From Amyelois transitella (Eukaryota; Arthropoda; Insecta; Lepidoptera; Pyralidae), in the NCBI RefSeq assembly GCF_032362555.1, contig NC_083522.1, forward strand, positions 2,768,001-2,832,000: DNA of 64,000 bases. Direction: 5' to 3'. Positions 51,001 to 63,913 of this stretch are shown here, piece by piece (positions within the stretch are counted from its first letter, which is position 1; the number at the start of each line of letters is the position of its first letter). The notes under the pieces were generated by a model. That model worked only from the letters and a program-made list of their open reading frames with translations, was not told the origin of the DNA and made no database searches. A program made the translations under genes and the position numbers.

Positions 51001-53156
51001 AAACATAAATACATTATGAATATGTTGAGCAAAGGCGGATTTATCGCTAAGCAATCTCTTCCAGCCAACCTTTGGGTAGTGAAAGGCAAAATCCTTCTCG
51101 TTGGTAAAACGGCACAAATACAAAAAAGAATAGGACCACTCCATCTCTGTCGTAAAAGGCGACTAAGATAGGCTTACAAACTTGGGATTCTTTTTTAGGC
51201 GGTGGGCTAGCAACCTGTCACTATTTGAATCTCAATTCTATCATTAAGCCGTATAGCTGAACGTGGCCATTCAGTATATTCAAGACTGTTGTCTCTGTCT
51301 ACCCCACAAGGGATATAGACGTGACCATATGTATGTATGTATGTTGGTAAAACCTTGGATCTTTGTTTATACATGATCTTTTCAACTTACTTGGAGTTAT
51401 TTGTATCTTCTATTTTTTAACTCCAGGCTCTTGACGGCTTGAACTGGGTGGCCAACGAGCGGACAGTGCTGGAGAGACTTCTGGATGTGGAGCTGACAGC
51501 GAGGGAGTCAGGGTCCACCAGCTGCCTGCTGCATGACCCTGATTATGGCACGCCCTCATGCTTTGCAGTAACTTGGTTAGGCTTTTAATAACTAAATTGT
51601 CAATTGAAATTTAAATAACTAAATGCCCCTGTCATTGAATGTAGTATGTAAACACTGTTGGTGAACCAATTAAATAAATAAATAAATTCTCTTCAGCTAA
51701 AATCATCATCTTACTGGCGATTGGCCTAGCATCCTTCCATTCCATGGGTTCGAATCCCGGCCAGGGCATGATGAGAAAATATTTTTTCTGATTGGCTTGG
51801 GTCTTGGATGTTTATTTATATAAGTATTAATTATAAAATATAGTATCGTTGAGTTATTATAAAATATAGTATCGTTATTTATATATTTATGCCCAGCCCC
51901 CGTAGCTTGGCACGCGCGACGCTGTTTTTATCGCGCGACATACTATCGTGTTCCCGTTTCGCGCGACACACATACATTACAAAATAGCGCGTGTCATACT
52001 ACAGGGGCTGGTGTGCGTCAAAAACCACGATTTAGAAGAAGAATAGGTAGATAACAACGTGAAATGAAACCAAAAAGCTGAGCATGGCCTATCAGTCTTT
52101 TCAAGACTGTTGGCTCTGGAATTCCGCAAGAGATATAGATGTGACTATATGTAATGTATGTAAGTATAAATGCAAGTATGTATGTAAGTATGTATGCAAG
52201 TATGTATGTAAGTATGTATGCAAGTATGAATGCAAGTATGTATGTATGTAAGTATGTATGTCAGTATGTATGTAAGTATGTATGCAAGTATGAATGCAAG
52301 TATGTATACATGTATGTAAGTATGTATGTCAGTATGTATGTAAGTATGTATGTAGGTAAGTATGTATGTAAGTATGTATGCAAGTATGTATGTATATATT
52401 CAACTATGATTCAGCTCTAACCTTTTATTTTCTCGCGTACAGGTGGGGTGAAGAATGGGCTCTCGGTACGTTTGACGCTATCTTGTTCGGAACCATCATC
52501 ATCGCCACTGATAATCAATTGATTGCAGCTTTGGTGACCCTGGCAGTATGGCAGGTAACGCAAAGTTTCGTTGAAAAGGATATTAAAGTCAAGTCTTTCT
52601 TGTCAAGTAGGTATGAAATTATGTGCGGGGAATGAGTACATTACAAGTTCGGTAAAATAATTTGATTTGTTATAGTTTTTTTTAAATATAATAGTGCCGT
52701 GTGGTTTCCGGCACCAATACAAAAAAGAATAGGACCACTCCATCTCGTTCCCATGGATGTCGTAAAAGGCGACTAAGGGATAGGCTTATAAACTTGGGAT
52801 TCTTCTTTTAGGCGATGGGCTAGAATCTCAATTCTATCATTAAGCCAAACAGCTGAACGTGGCCTATCAGTCTTTTCAAGACTGTTGGCTCTGTCTACCC
52901 CGTAAGGGATAAAGACGTGATCATATATTTTTTTTAATATCATATTTGTAACTTCAATTAGTTTGTAGGTAGTCCTATTGAATATGGCAAAATTATTATG
53001 TCCCTTGTTTATTTCACAGTGTAATTTAGTTGATTATTTGGATTTTGTTTTCACATACTTTTTAATTATTTTCAGATATTTCGACATCTAAGGACCGTTT
53101 TTGGCAATAGAAATATTCGACACAAGACTGGAATTGAAATCCCATTATTTTCATAG
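30889..53156 (+). CDS. TMEM67: TMEM67 / meckelin (Mks3), complete, 20 exons
   Basis: Multi-pass protein of the ciliary transition zone, part of the MKS complex. Exons: 30889-31042, 31378-31548, 32955-33196, 33965-34082, 35632-35702, 37852-37976, 38282-38417, 44223-44338, 45489-45630, 46324-46458, 46887-47012, 47278-47368, 47733-47860, 48532-48737, 49437-49514, 50378-50412, 50842-50912, 51427-51575, 52443-52554, 53076-53156. Phases join without conflict to 828 residues (human ~995). Residues ~1-20 are a signal peptide; exons 1-4 form the Cys-rich domain; exons 5-9 the β-rich ectodomain; exons 10-20 the membrane region and C-terminus. Landmarks: [37 protein letters not shown] and [14 protein letters not shown], matching FFIDWE, ANEWNEIQTVRK, GYYIHGR and IFRYIRNTVGQKN of human meckelin. 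The donor after exon 4 is GC. AATAAA at 53189. Confidence 0.93.
31557..31650 (-). mobile_element. SINE-A, 5'-truncated, inserted at a splice donor
   Basis: 94 bp beginning with CATACATACATACATATGG. TSD TGGTGAGTTA lies at 31547-31556 and 31651-31660; it contains the last exon base and the donor GTGAGT of TMEM67 exon 2. The left duplicate has the uninterrupted donor. Confidence 0.93.
31676..31825 (-). mobile_element. Old SINE-A relic (right duplicate)
   Basis: Counterpart of 24483-24640; present before the duplication. Confidence 0.65.
33229..33590 (-). mobile_element. tRNA-derived SINE-C
   Basis: On the reverse strand it starts with a tRNA-like head (B box GGTTCGAATCC read from 33510-33530; A-box-like TAGACGAATCGG near 33580). 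It continues through GTGAAGGAAAACATCGTC and GGTCAGACGGAAGTC. It lies in intron 3 of TMEM67. Confidence 0.75.
34101..34354 (-). mobile_element. SINE-A, full length, with TSD
   Basis: TSD CCTAGCTTTAT lies at 34090-34100 and 34355-34365. It is inserted only 18 bp after the GC donor of TMEM67 exon 4. Confidence 0.92.
35001..35200 (+). mobile_element. SINE-A, 3' end missing
   Basis: It runs from TGCCGTGTGGTTCCGGCACC to GACTGTTGGCTCTG. The terminal stem-loop and TATG tail are absent. Confidence 0.88.
35885..37192 (+). mobile_element. Mariner transposon, intact-looking, ~1.3 kb
   Basis: Imperfect terminal inverted repeats of ~27 bp (left CATTCAGTCAAAAAAGTATC; right end, reversed, CTACTCTGTCAAGAAAGTAG) are bounded by TA at 35883-35884 and 37193-37194. 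It contains one uninterrupted transposase ORF and sits in intron 5 of TMEM67 in the same orientation as the gene. Confidence 0.88.
36067..37140 (+). CDS. Mariner transposase, uninterrupted
   Basis: 357 residues from ATG at 36067 ([14 protein letters not shown]), the normal start of this family; an upstream in-frame ATG only adds a non-homologous leader. The N-terminal paired helix-turn-helix region includes [16 protein letters not shown] and the linker PRSGRPSTS. The catalytic DD34D triad is visible: first Asp in [10 protein letters not shown], second in [10 protein letters not shown], third in [16 protein letters not shown]. The usual YSPDLAPAD motif reads YSPDMAQAD here. Length equals complete mariner transposases. 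It acts by cut-and-paste at TA sites. Sequence style suggests the rosa-type subgroup, which is a tentative call. Confidence 0.93.
   Translation: MDKNIEQRVCLKFCIANGISCSESLKMLQKAYGESTLSKTRAYEWYKAFKSGRDVMEDLPRSGRPSTSATEVNIAKVKEIVTENPHSTLREIATELSVSHESIRTILTNNLGMKHVAARLVPKDLNFFQKLNRMRVAEDMLERVNSDPTFMKRIVTGDETWVYEFDMQTSQQASEWRLPTEPKPKKPRQSRSKVKVMLTVFFDYRGVVHSEFLPEGQTVNKEYYLSVMRRLREQIRRKRPDLWKENSWILHHDNAPSHKAIIVNEFLTKHSTNTIEQPPYSPDMAQADFFLFPKLKLPLRGTRFQSVEDIKENSRRELTSIPETAFKKCFDDWIIRWRKCIVSKGAYFEGDKINLDE
37421..37669 (+). mobile_element. SINE-A, head replaced by an A-run
   Basis: The body, from AATAGAACTACTCC to the GATTATATGTATGTAGG tail, is clear. The first ~25 bp are missing. Confidence 0.85.
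38103..38215 (+). repeat. Fragment related to the insert at 22124-22354
   Basis: Shares ACAGCTTCTTCTGCACTTGC with GCGCTTTGTAAAGGG following it. Short and diverged. Confidence 0.5.
38655..38693. repeat. (ATGT)n microsatellite
   Basis: Nine or so tandem TATG units in intron 7 of TMEM67. It may be the remnant of a SINE-A or LINE tail, though no body is attached. Confidence 0.9.
39625..39673 (+). other. Possible orphan first exon with THAP-like start
   Basis: ATG followed by [16 protein letters not shown], then a good donor (GTATGT at 39674). CCVPGC resembles the opening of THAP zinc-finger proteins. No following exon was found, and it lies inside a TMEM67 intron. It may be a fragment of a captured gene or transposon, or chance. 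Confidence 0.3.
39838..39993 (-). mobile_element. SINE-A, 3' half
   Basis: It runs from CATACATACATATAATCACG to GCCCATCGCCTTAAAAAGAA; the head is missing. Confidence 0.85.
40341..40572. repeat. Perfect 79-bp inverted repeat with 74-bp spacer
   Basis: Arms 40341-40419 and 40494-40572 are exact reverse complements over all 79 positions. The outer ends read AATTACCTCGGATTAAAATT and the inner ends GCGTGGGGTGC. No target-site duplication is obvious. It lies in TMEM67 intron 7. Confidence 0.92.
40600..40880 (-). repeat. GTAGC-rich unclassified repeat
   Basis: Contains irregular CGTAGC units and GGTAAGCAAGATGAGGCCTA. The latter recurs on the + strand at about 34422-34470 (GGTAAGCAAGATGAGGTCTA). 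No reliable coding content. Confidence 0.45.
41668..41967 (+). repeat. ~300-bp repeat, left arm of a large inverted pair
   Basis: The reverse complement occurs at 43724-44032 with moderate divergence (shared landmarks CATTAATTCCCATCAAGCTG and AAATTCCCCATGATTCCGG). The short ORF across it is not supported as a gene. Confidence 0.8.
42267..43550 (-). mobile_element. Retroelement relic split by a LINE insertion
   Basis: Two pieces (about 43127-43550 and 42267-42512) resemble the region after the reverse transcriptase in a widespread retroelement (motifs [41 protein letters not shown] and GNAASLLG). Only this part remains; the element is broken. It is probably non-LTR, but the family is not certain. 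It lies between the arms of a large inverted repeat. Confidence 0.65.
42513..43126 (-). mobile_element. LINE, 5'-truncated, inserted into the retroelement relic
   Basis: 614 bp with TSD CCGATAACTACATA at 42499-42512 and 43127-43140. It encodes the longest LINE C-terminal piece in the window: [33 protein letters not shown] and a SAYPSGKEA end. The CATA tail is at the left. Confidence 0.92.
43724..44032 (-). repeat. Right arm of the large inverted pair
   Basis: Reverse complement of 41668-41967. It is followed by GCGCGGACGGAGTCGCGGGG…AGCTAGT, a typical end of moth interspersed repeats. Confidence 0.8.
44423..44706 (+). repeat. Unclassified interspersed repeat
   Basis: It starts TCTATACTAATATTATAAAG and ends CGCGGACAAAGTTGCGGGCACAGCTAGTA. 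Non-coding; class unknown. Confidence 0.5.
44745..44964 (+). mobile_element. SINE-B, full length
   Basis: tRNA-like head with both boxes (GTGGCGCAGCGG, GGTTCGAATCC). The body matches 5779-6016. It ends at CTGTGT and runs directly into a 64-nt A-run. Confidence 0.9.
44965..45028 (+). repeat. 64-nt poly(A) run at a SINE-B 3' end
   Basis: Uninterrupted A from 44965 to 45028. Other SINE-B copies continue with ATTTGTCCCGTAT instead. It could be a retroposition tail or a sequencing/assembly expansion. Confidence 0.8.
45821..46066 (-). mobile_element. SINE-A, full length, diverged
   Basis: It runs from the CATACATATAATCACG tail to a head ending GGAAACCACACGGCA. Intron 9 of TMEM67. Confidence 0.85.
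46148..46275 (+). mobile_element. tRNA-derived SINE fragment (third type)
   Basis: A-box-like TGGTCTAGTGGTTAAC and B-box-like GTCGGTTCGATTC lie ~50 bp apart, as in tRNA genes. However, the arms do not close a cloverleaf and a non-tRNA body follows. Confidence 0.55.
47459..47555 (-). mobile_element. SINE-A 3' fragment
   Basis: Diverged reverse copy with TATCCCTGGCGGGGTAGACG. TMEM67 intron 12. Confidence 0.75.
47987..48190 (-). mobile_element. LINE 3' fragment, diverged
   Basis: Reverse strand; encodes a diverged [20 protein letters not shown] region. TMEM67 intron 13. Confidence 0.82.
48220..48480 (+). mobile_element. SINE-A, full length
   Basis: It runs from CCGTGAGGTTCCCGGCACC to CCATATATATGTATC. 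TMEM67 intron 13, ~50 bp before exon 14. Confidence 0.88.
49044..49095 (-). mobile_element. SINE-B fragment
   Basis: GTAAGTTCGAGAC…GAGATACTAACTCAATGATA is the reverse complement of the SINE-B body. Confidence 0.65.
49100..49341 (-). mobile_element. SINE-A, full length, old
   Basis: Strongly diverged reverse copy; the head reads GTGCCGGAAAACACA. TMEM67 intron 14. Confidence 0.8.
50095..50259 (-). mobile_element. SINE-A, 5' two thirds
   Basis: Reverse piece after a T-run, ending GGGAACCACACGGCA. TMEM67 intron 15. Confidence 0.85.
50603..50776 (-). mobile_element. SINE-A, 5' two thirds
   Basis: Reverse piece ending GGGAACCAAACGGCA. TMEM67 intron 16. Confidence 0.85.
51111..51342 (+). mobile_element. 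SINE-A with TSD
   Basis: TSD GTTGGTAAAAC lies at 51100-51110 and 51343-51353. The first ~15 head bases and a short internal stretch are missing. TMEM67 intron 17. Confidence 0.9.
51745..51860 (+). mobile_element. SINE-B, partial
   Basis: It begins at the B box (GGGTTCGAATCCCGG); the left half of the tRNA-like head is absent. Confidence 0.8.
51893..52011. mobile_element. Short inverted-repeat element (MITE-like), ~119 bp
   Basis: Ends CCAGCCCC-CGTAG…CACGCGC and, reversed, CCAGCCCCTGTAG…CACGCGC form a ~25-bp imperfect terminal inverted repeat. The interior is rich in CGCGCGAC. Superfamily not assigned. Confidence 0.65.
52084..52150 (+). mobile_element. SINE-A 3' fragment leading into a minisatellite
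   Basis: CCTATCAGTCTTTTCAAGAC through the diverged stem-loop to GACTATATGTAATG. Confidence 0.8.
52151..52402. repeat. Minisatellite of TATGTATGTAAG / TATGTATGCAAG units
   Basis: About 250 bp of 4-bp units organised into 8- and 12-bp higher-order units. It begins where the SINE-A tail would be. The 88-codon frame across it is a by-product of the repeat period. Confidence 0.9.
52695..52926 (+). mobile_element. SINE-A, nearly full length
   Basis: It runs from TGCCGTGTGGTTTCCGGCAC to GTGATCATATA, with a small internal deletion. TMEM67 intron 19. Confidence 0.88.
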
Positions 53157-53248
53157 AGTTTACTTCTTACTTAGTGTAAAAATATTGAAATAAATTAATG
53201 CCATAAATTTACTATTTGATTGAAAACCGCAATCATCATAAATCCGCA

Positions 53249-54040
53249 ATGTTCTTACTGAGTAAGAAGCAATATATTAACTCAGGAATTTTCTATTTAG
53301 TTTGTTGTAAAGTACTCGGCAATTATGGAACATTTGATACGGGCGGAGGTGAACTACGAACAAATGTTAAATATAAAAAAGTTAACCAACCAGCATTTAC
53401 AGACGTAGATAACAATGATACAAAACATGTAAGAAGATGTTGGGATCCAGAAAATCGACCTGAGGACACAAGTTGTGAGTCAGAAGAAACGACAACCGTA
53501 ACAAGAAGGCCACGCACTACTACACCACAAATAATATTACCACACGGCCCTTTCTTCAATTTCGTCGTAAACATTTGCAGAGTTCTCTTGAAAAACTTCT
53601 CCTATGACCGTATACCTCCATATTTTAACGTCCTAGGCAAAAGTCTGAAAGGACTAGGACCAAGGTACCTGATGAAAATGAAAATAAACCAACTTTCAAA
53701 TACATTAAGAAGATTATCAGTTTTTAAAGGCAGAAAACTGAGGAATCTCGTGAAGGAGTTCTTAAGGATAGTAATGGCAGGAAAGCCAAAGCGGAATGAC
53801 TTTTTCATGGCAATGAACGCTATTTACACCATTCAAGATGACGTCAAAATGGACGAATACATTTACAACTTGACGAAATTTGGCGAAAAAGAAACAAGAC
53901 ATATCGGCGATAAAACTAGAAATGTGTTTACAGTTATTGTTTTTTATAGATACTACAAGCAAAGTGAAGAAGTTCAAGACGATATTAAAAGCAAGTTCAA
54001 TGAAGCAATTATAGAATATGTAAAGGCAAAATCTAATTGA
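53249..54040 (+). CDS. Secreted helical family protein 1, with Thr/Pro-rich linker
   Basis: Function unknown. 263 residues from ATG at 53249. The hydrophobic stretch GIFYLVCCKVLG near the N-terminus may be a signal peptide, but the start is uncertain: a CTATTTAG acceptor-like site near 53302 could mean an upstream exon. Next come a polar segment with two cysteines, a Thr/Pro-rich linker (ETTTVTRRPRTTTPQ) and a ~160-residue lysine-rich helical domain. That domain shares its framework with the next two genes (FFNFVVNICRVL, AMNAIY, DEYIYNLTKFG, KFNEAIIEYVK). It begins only 93 bp after the TMEM67 stop. Confidence 0.7.
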   Translation: MFLLSKKQYINSGIFYLVCCKVLGNYGTFDTGGGELRTNVKYKKVNQPAFTDVDNNDTKHVRRCWDPENRPEDTSCESEETTTVTRRPRTTTPQIILPHGPFFNFVVNICRVLLKNFSYDRIPPYFNVLGKSLKGLGPRYLMKMKINQLSNTLRRLSVFKGRKLRNLVKEFLRIVMAGKPKRNDFFMAMNAIYTIQDDVKMDEYIYNLTKFGEKETRHIGDKTRNVFTVIVFYRYYKQSEEVQDDIKSKFNEAIIEYVKAKSN

Positions 54041-54150
54041 TTTCCGAAATTATTTGGCAATTACTTAGACTTTTAAAACACACTTACCATGGGTAATTTA
54101 ATTTAATTACCCACAACATTGATTGAAAAGTTCTAAACGAAACAAACAAT

Positions 54151-54762
54151 ATGATAAAGTTCATTAATTTTGCATGTTCATTATTTTTAATTTCGGCAGA
54201 AATGACTAATTATGGTTTGATTTATCATGTGCAGGAAGATGAATACCCTGGGATTTTTGACACTTTTGTGAGAAACTTTATAAGTGTGTTATCGAATTCT
54301 TTCAAAACATGGTTGCTTCCAAAATATTGTAGGATTCTGGGAAATGCTTTAAAAGAAATGAACTACACATACACAAGGAAGCTGGGGTCACATATGATTG
54401 TTCTTGCGAAAAAAGATAAAGATGACATTGTGTTAGAATTAGATGAATATTTAACAGATTTGGAATGTAATTTAGAGCGTAGGAGAGCGTTTATGGAAGG
54501 TATGAATTATATTTTAACTGACAAAGAAAACAACCTATTCATTAATTATATTCATGACGTTTATAATTATGGAAATAAAGTGAAATTGGATGTCAGAAAC
54601 GAAACGTTTAGAACTCTGAAAGCTATCGAGAATAGGGTTTACACATTAGACGCTAAAGACCGAGATGTTTTGGAGCAAAAGTTGAAAAAGGCAATCGTCG
54701 AATATAAAAAAGAACGTCTTAAATATGAATGGAATGTGAATTCTTGGATTCGAAATAAATAA
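54151..54762 (+). CDS. Secreted helical family protein 2
   Basis: Function unknown. 203 residues, intronless, with a likely signal peptide (MIKFINFACSLFLISAE). The mature part is Lys/Glu-rich and probably all helical. It matches protein 3 in spaced motifs: IFDTFVRNFISVLS, LPKYCRILGNALKEMNYTYT, AFMEGMNYILTD, DVYNYGNKVKL, LKAIENRV and KLKKAIVEYKKERLKYEW. It has few cysteines, so it is not a disulfide-knot protein. AATAAA overlaps the stop codon. I do not recognise a known domain. Confidence 0.78.
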   Translation: MIKFINFACSLFLISAEMTNYGLIYHVQEDEYPGIFDTFVRNFISVLSNSFKTWLLPKYCRILGNALKEMNYTYTRKLGSHMIVLAKKDKDDIVLELDEYLTDLECNLERRRAFMEGMNYILTDKENNLFINYIHDVYNYGNKVKLDVRNETFRTLKAIENRVYTLDAKDRDVLEQKLKKAIVEYKKERLKYEWNVNSWIRNK

Positions 54763-54871
54763 AGATCACAGCCTCATATTATTTTTTCCCGTTTCATCAT
54801 CGAACCAATTTTTAATAATGATTAAAAATTATGTTCACCATAAGTTAATTTTCATGTTCATTTTACTTTTA

Positions 54872-55087
54872 ACTAGCGACCCGCCCCGGCTTCGCACGGG
54901 TGCAAAATTCGGAAAAATAGAGTGATTCAAGAGGAAGGTTTTTATGTATAATTACATAAAAACCTTCCTCTTGAATCACTCTACCTGTTACAAAAAACCG
55001 CATCAAAATCCGTTGCGTAATTTTAAAGATTTAAGCATACAGACAAACAGACTAAAATAGCGACTTTGTTTTATACTATGTAGTGAT
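54872..55087 (-). repeat. Repeat R with an internal inverted duplication
   Basis: Reverse copy of repeat R containing arms 54918-54948 and 54953-54983, exact 31-bp reverse complements around TAAT. The other four copies have this segment once. Confidence 0.85.
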
Positions 55088-55234
55088 ATAAATTTCGCGA
55101 TGGTTTATACGAGTATCTCGAACTCAAATTGACACCTGATGTAAACCTACTTATTTTCCATTTTCTACAAGGTGATGAGGTGGTAGAGAATCCTTTTTTA
55201 CCTGTGCGCCTTAATTTTTTATATTAATTTAAAA

Positions 55235-55354
55235 ATGGTGACAAATTTTTACTACACCTTACTCGGTTCGTTTGTTATCAACACTGGTCTATTTGTGTTC
55301 GTTGGAACAACAGTTACAGCTTTAATCAAGACAGGTAATATGGTAGTCTGTTAA
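55235..55354 (+). other. Possible short hydrophobic ORF or signal-peptide exon
   Basis: 39 residues, MVTNFYYTLLGSFVINTGLF and on, with a long hydrophobic run and a donor-like site (ACAG/GTAATA at 55334/55335). No relative is seen. It could be a first exon of an unidentified transcript or chance. Confidence 0.25.
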
Positions 55355-55508
55355 TTTTATTATCAACCTTCCCAACCGATTTACAGATAAGGCTGTACAA
55401 ATCAATTTGCCACAATTATCGAGCCAATTTCCTGAATTATGACTTGTTTGTAAAAGTACCTCATGTATACACTTGACACACTACTTCGTATTTATTTTAT
55501 GAATTAAA

Positions 55509-56147
55509 ATGACAACTATTTCTATGTTATTAACATGTCTTCTCGTAATATTTTCTTTTGAAATATGTGAAAGTGGTGTGTTTGATACATTTTTGAGAAA
55601 TTTATTAACTATGTTATCCACCGCCTTCCCCGAACGCAAGCTTTCCAAATACTGCAAAGTTTTGAACAATAGCTTATCTAATATGGATTATAAATACACA
55701 AAACAACTTGCCAAGCATTTCAGGCGTCTCTCAAAGTTGGACAAATTCGATATAAAGGACGAATTCGCTTCATACTTAAAAGATTTAAATAATCCGACGG
55801 CACATGGATCAGTATTTTTGGAAGCAATGAATGACGTATTACCATTACGAGATCGAGTTAAATTGGACGATTACGTTTATGACTTATTGAATTATGGACA
55901 AGGACACAAATTAGGGATTGAAACTGAAACAGGTAAGATGTTATGGGCTATCGAAGAGAGAGTCTTGGCGTTAAGTTCTAAAGAGCAAAATAAATTAATG
56001 GAGAAATTGAAAAAAGCTATTAACGAGTATGACAAAGACCATTTGGATTGGGATTGGCTGTTTGGTAATACTAAAGTGAAACGATTATTACAGTTGCCTA
56101 GCATGTCAATAGTCTTATCTGGTTTACTTGAAAGAGACAAAAAATAA
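55509..56147 (+). CDS. Secreted helical family protein 3
   Basis: Function unknown. 212 residues, intronless; clear signal peptide (MTTISMLLTCLLVIFSFEIC) followed by ESGVFDTFLRNLLTMLS. Motifs shared with protein 2 in the same order: LSKYCKVLNNSLSNMDYKYT, VFLEAMNDVLP, YVYDLLNYGQGHKL, LWAIEERVLAL and KLKKAINEYDKDHLDWDW. A basic and leucine-rich C-terminal extension (KVKRLLQLPSMS) is unique to this member. AATAAA begins within the stop region. The order and direction of the three genes indicate tandem duplication. Confidence 0.8.
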   Translation: MTTISMLLTCLLVIFSFEICESGVFDTFLRNLLTMLSTAFPERKLSKYCKVLNNSLSNMDYKYTKQLAKHFRRLSKLDKFDIKDEFASYLKDLNNPTAHGSVFLEAMNDVLPLRDRVKLDDYVYDLLNYGQGHKLGIETETGKMLWAIEERVLALSSKEQNKLMEKLKKAINEYDKDHLDWDWLFGNTKVKRLLQLPSMSIVLSGLLERDKK

Positions 56148-56309
56148 AGTTTTTTACTTAATGTTGTTTTCTCTCATTTTTCCTTGCCATAACAGTGTTA
56201 TGTGCTTGAAACATTAACATTTGTAGAAATGCACATATCGTGTACTTACATTGATATTCGCCAGCTAACAGATGCTTGTGCATTCGTACATATGCCATCT
56301 ACGAAACGC

Positions 56310-56376
56310 CACATATCAAGGCTTTCCCTTACAGGGTAGACAGAGCCAGTTGTCACTTGAAGGCCATGATTTTATA
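56310..56376 (-). mobile_element. SINE-A fragment
   Basis: Short diverged piece with TTACAGGGTAGACAGAGCCA. Confidence 0.6.
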
Positions 56377-56449
56377 CCACCGTATGCACTTATATTTCAC
56401 ATTTCAACGAAATTAAACGTAACATCATTATACACCTAGCGTTTGCTCC

Positions 56450-56590
56450 GGGGCGTCCCCCGTACTTACCTCTCTGGAGAAAGCCATAGGGTGTGCCTAT
56501 GGTCATGATTCTATAGGGGATAGGTCAGTAGGTCAGGTTTTTACACGAAGTGACTTCCGTCTGACTTCCAAAGTTTAATCTAATTTTCGA
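56450..56590 (-). mobile_element. SINE-C fragment
   Basis: Shares ACTTCCGTCTGACTTCC and the upstream GGTTTTTACACGAAGTG with 33229-33590; the tRNA-like head is missing. Confidence 0.55.
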
Positions 56591-57301
56591 TCATGGTAAT
56601 CCGAATATGCAGGTTACTTCATGATATTTTCCCACAAAGCAGGTTGATTCTTCCTTTCTTTATTTTCAAAGCAGGTAGATACGAGACCTTGTCATCGTTC
56701 TCCCGTCAATGTTTACCCTCCATGGAACTCTATAGTGCAGTAATAAAGGCGAATATGCAGTAAATATTAAGAATGGTGTGCTGTTAAGTGTACATTATAC
56801 TATTAAGTTTTTTAGATTCTAGATGGGCTGCGGAAGTCAAACGACCGACAGTAGCTCTAAATACTGGTGCCTACCTCGTTTATAATAACCTACCGTTAAC
56901 ACAGTTACAGGTTAACTAGATAGGTTGAGGTTGGAACGATTCAAATTTGAGAGACTTTAATATCTGGACTTACGTACATCTGAACTTGAAAGAAACTGCA
57001 TCTTATAAATTATTGCGCCAGAGGCCAAACGTTTTGAAATATAAAGGTTGCAATACATATTCGTAGCAAAAACTACTAAACTACCATCCCTTGATCGAAT
57101 TATAACAGCCGATGAAAACAAACCAATAATCCATAAACAATTTTTTTAATATGGTAACATCAGTAAACATCGATGAACAAATGAAATACGGCAACGTCAC
57201 TCACGTCCGTGTCCGTCTGAAGTGGAAGTGAATCTTCATTTCATTCGGCTTTTTGAAAAATTGGTGAATTTACATATTTTATCTTTTATTTCTAATATAA
57301 A

Positions 57302-63623
<6,322 letters not shown>

Positions 63624-63663
63624 TAATGTGATTACATTGTTTTGTTATCTAAATTACGGTGCT

Positions 63664-63718
63664 GCCAAACATCTACCTACGTAAATGTAGGGGACATTTA
63701 CGTAGGTAGATGTTTGGC
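63664..63718. repeat. Perfect inverted repeat, 25-bp arms, 5-bp loop
   Basis: Arms 63664-63688 and 63694-63718 are exact reverse complements (GCCAAACATCTACCTACGTA…), loop AGGGG. TER94 intron 8. Confidence 0.9.
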
Positions 63719-63827
63719 CAAACACTTTGGTACACTTGTATAGTAGACTTGTATTCTGCCGGTTACTCACTCGTCAGGGGTCAAAGGGTTGTAATATCTG
63801 TATTTTATGTATAATGTACGTGTTGTG

Positions 63828-63910
63828 TAATTTCTAATTTATGGACAGTACACAGAAAAATAAAGGAAGGTCCTTTATTTTTCTGTTCACTGTTCATAAA
63901 TTAGAAATTA
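63828..63910. repeat. Near-perfect inverted repeat, 40-bp arms, 3-bp loop
   Basis: Arms 63828-63867 and 63871-63910 match with about three mismatches (TAATTTCTAATTTATG outer end, AGAAAAATAAAGGA inner end). Confidence 0.9.
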
Positions 63911-63913
63911 ATG

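Larger units (their letters stand above)
56148..57301. other. Intergenic region and presumed TER94 promoter
   Basis: No gene before the TER94 start. Holds a SINE-A piece (56310-56376) and a SINE-C-like piece (about 56450-56590). The last ~100 bp before the ATG are AT-rich with no recognisable TATA box. Confidence 0.55.

Noticed and set aside
52151-52402. CRISPR-like array
   Set aside because: Units are 4-12 bp simple repeats without unique spacers, in an animal intron.
52154-52420. 88-residue Met/Tyr/Val/Ser repeat protein
   Set aside because: Translation of a TATG-type minisatellite inside a TMEM67 intron.
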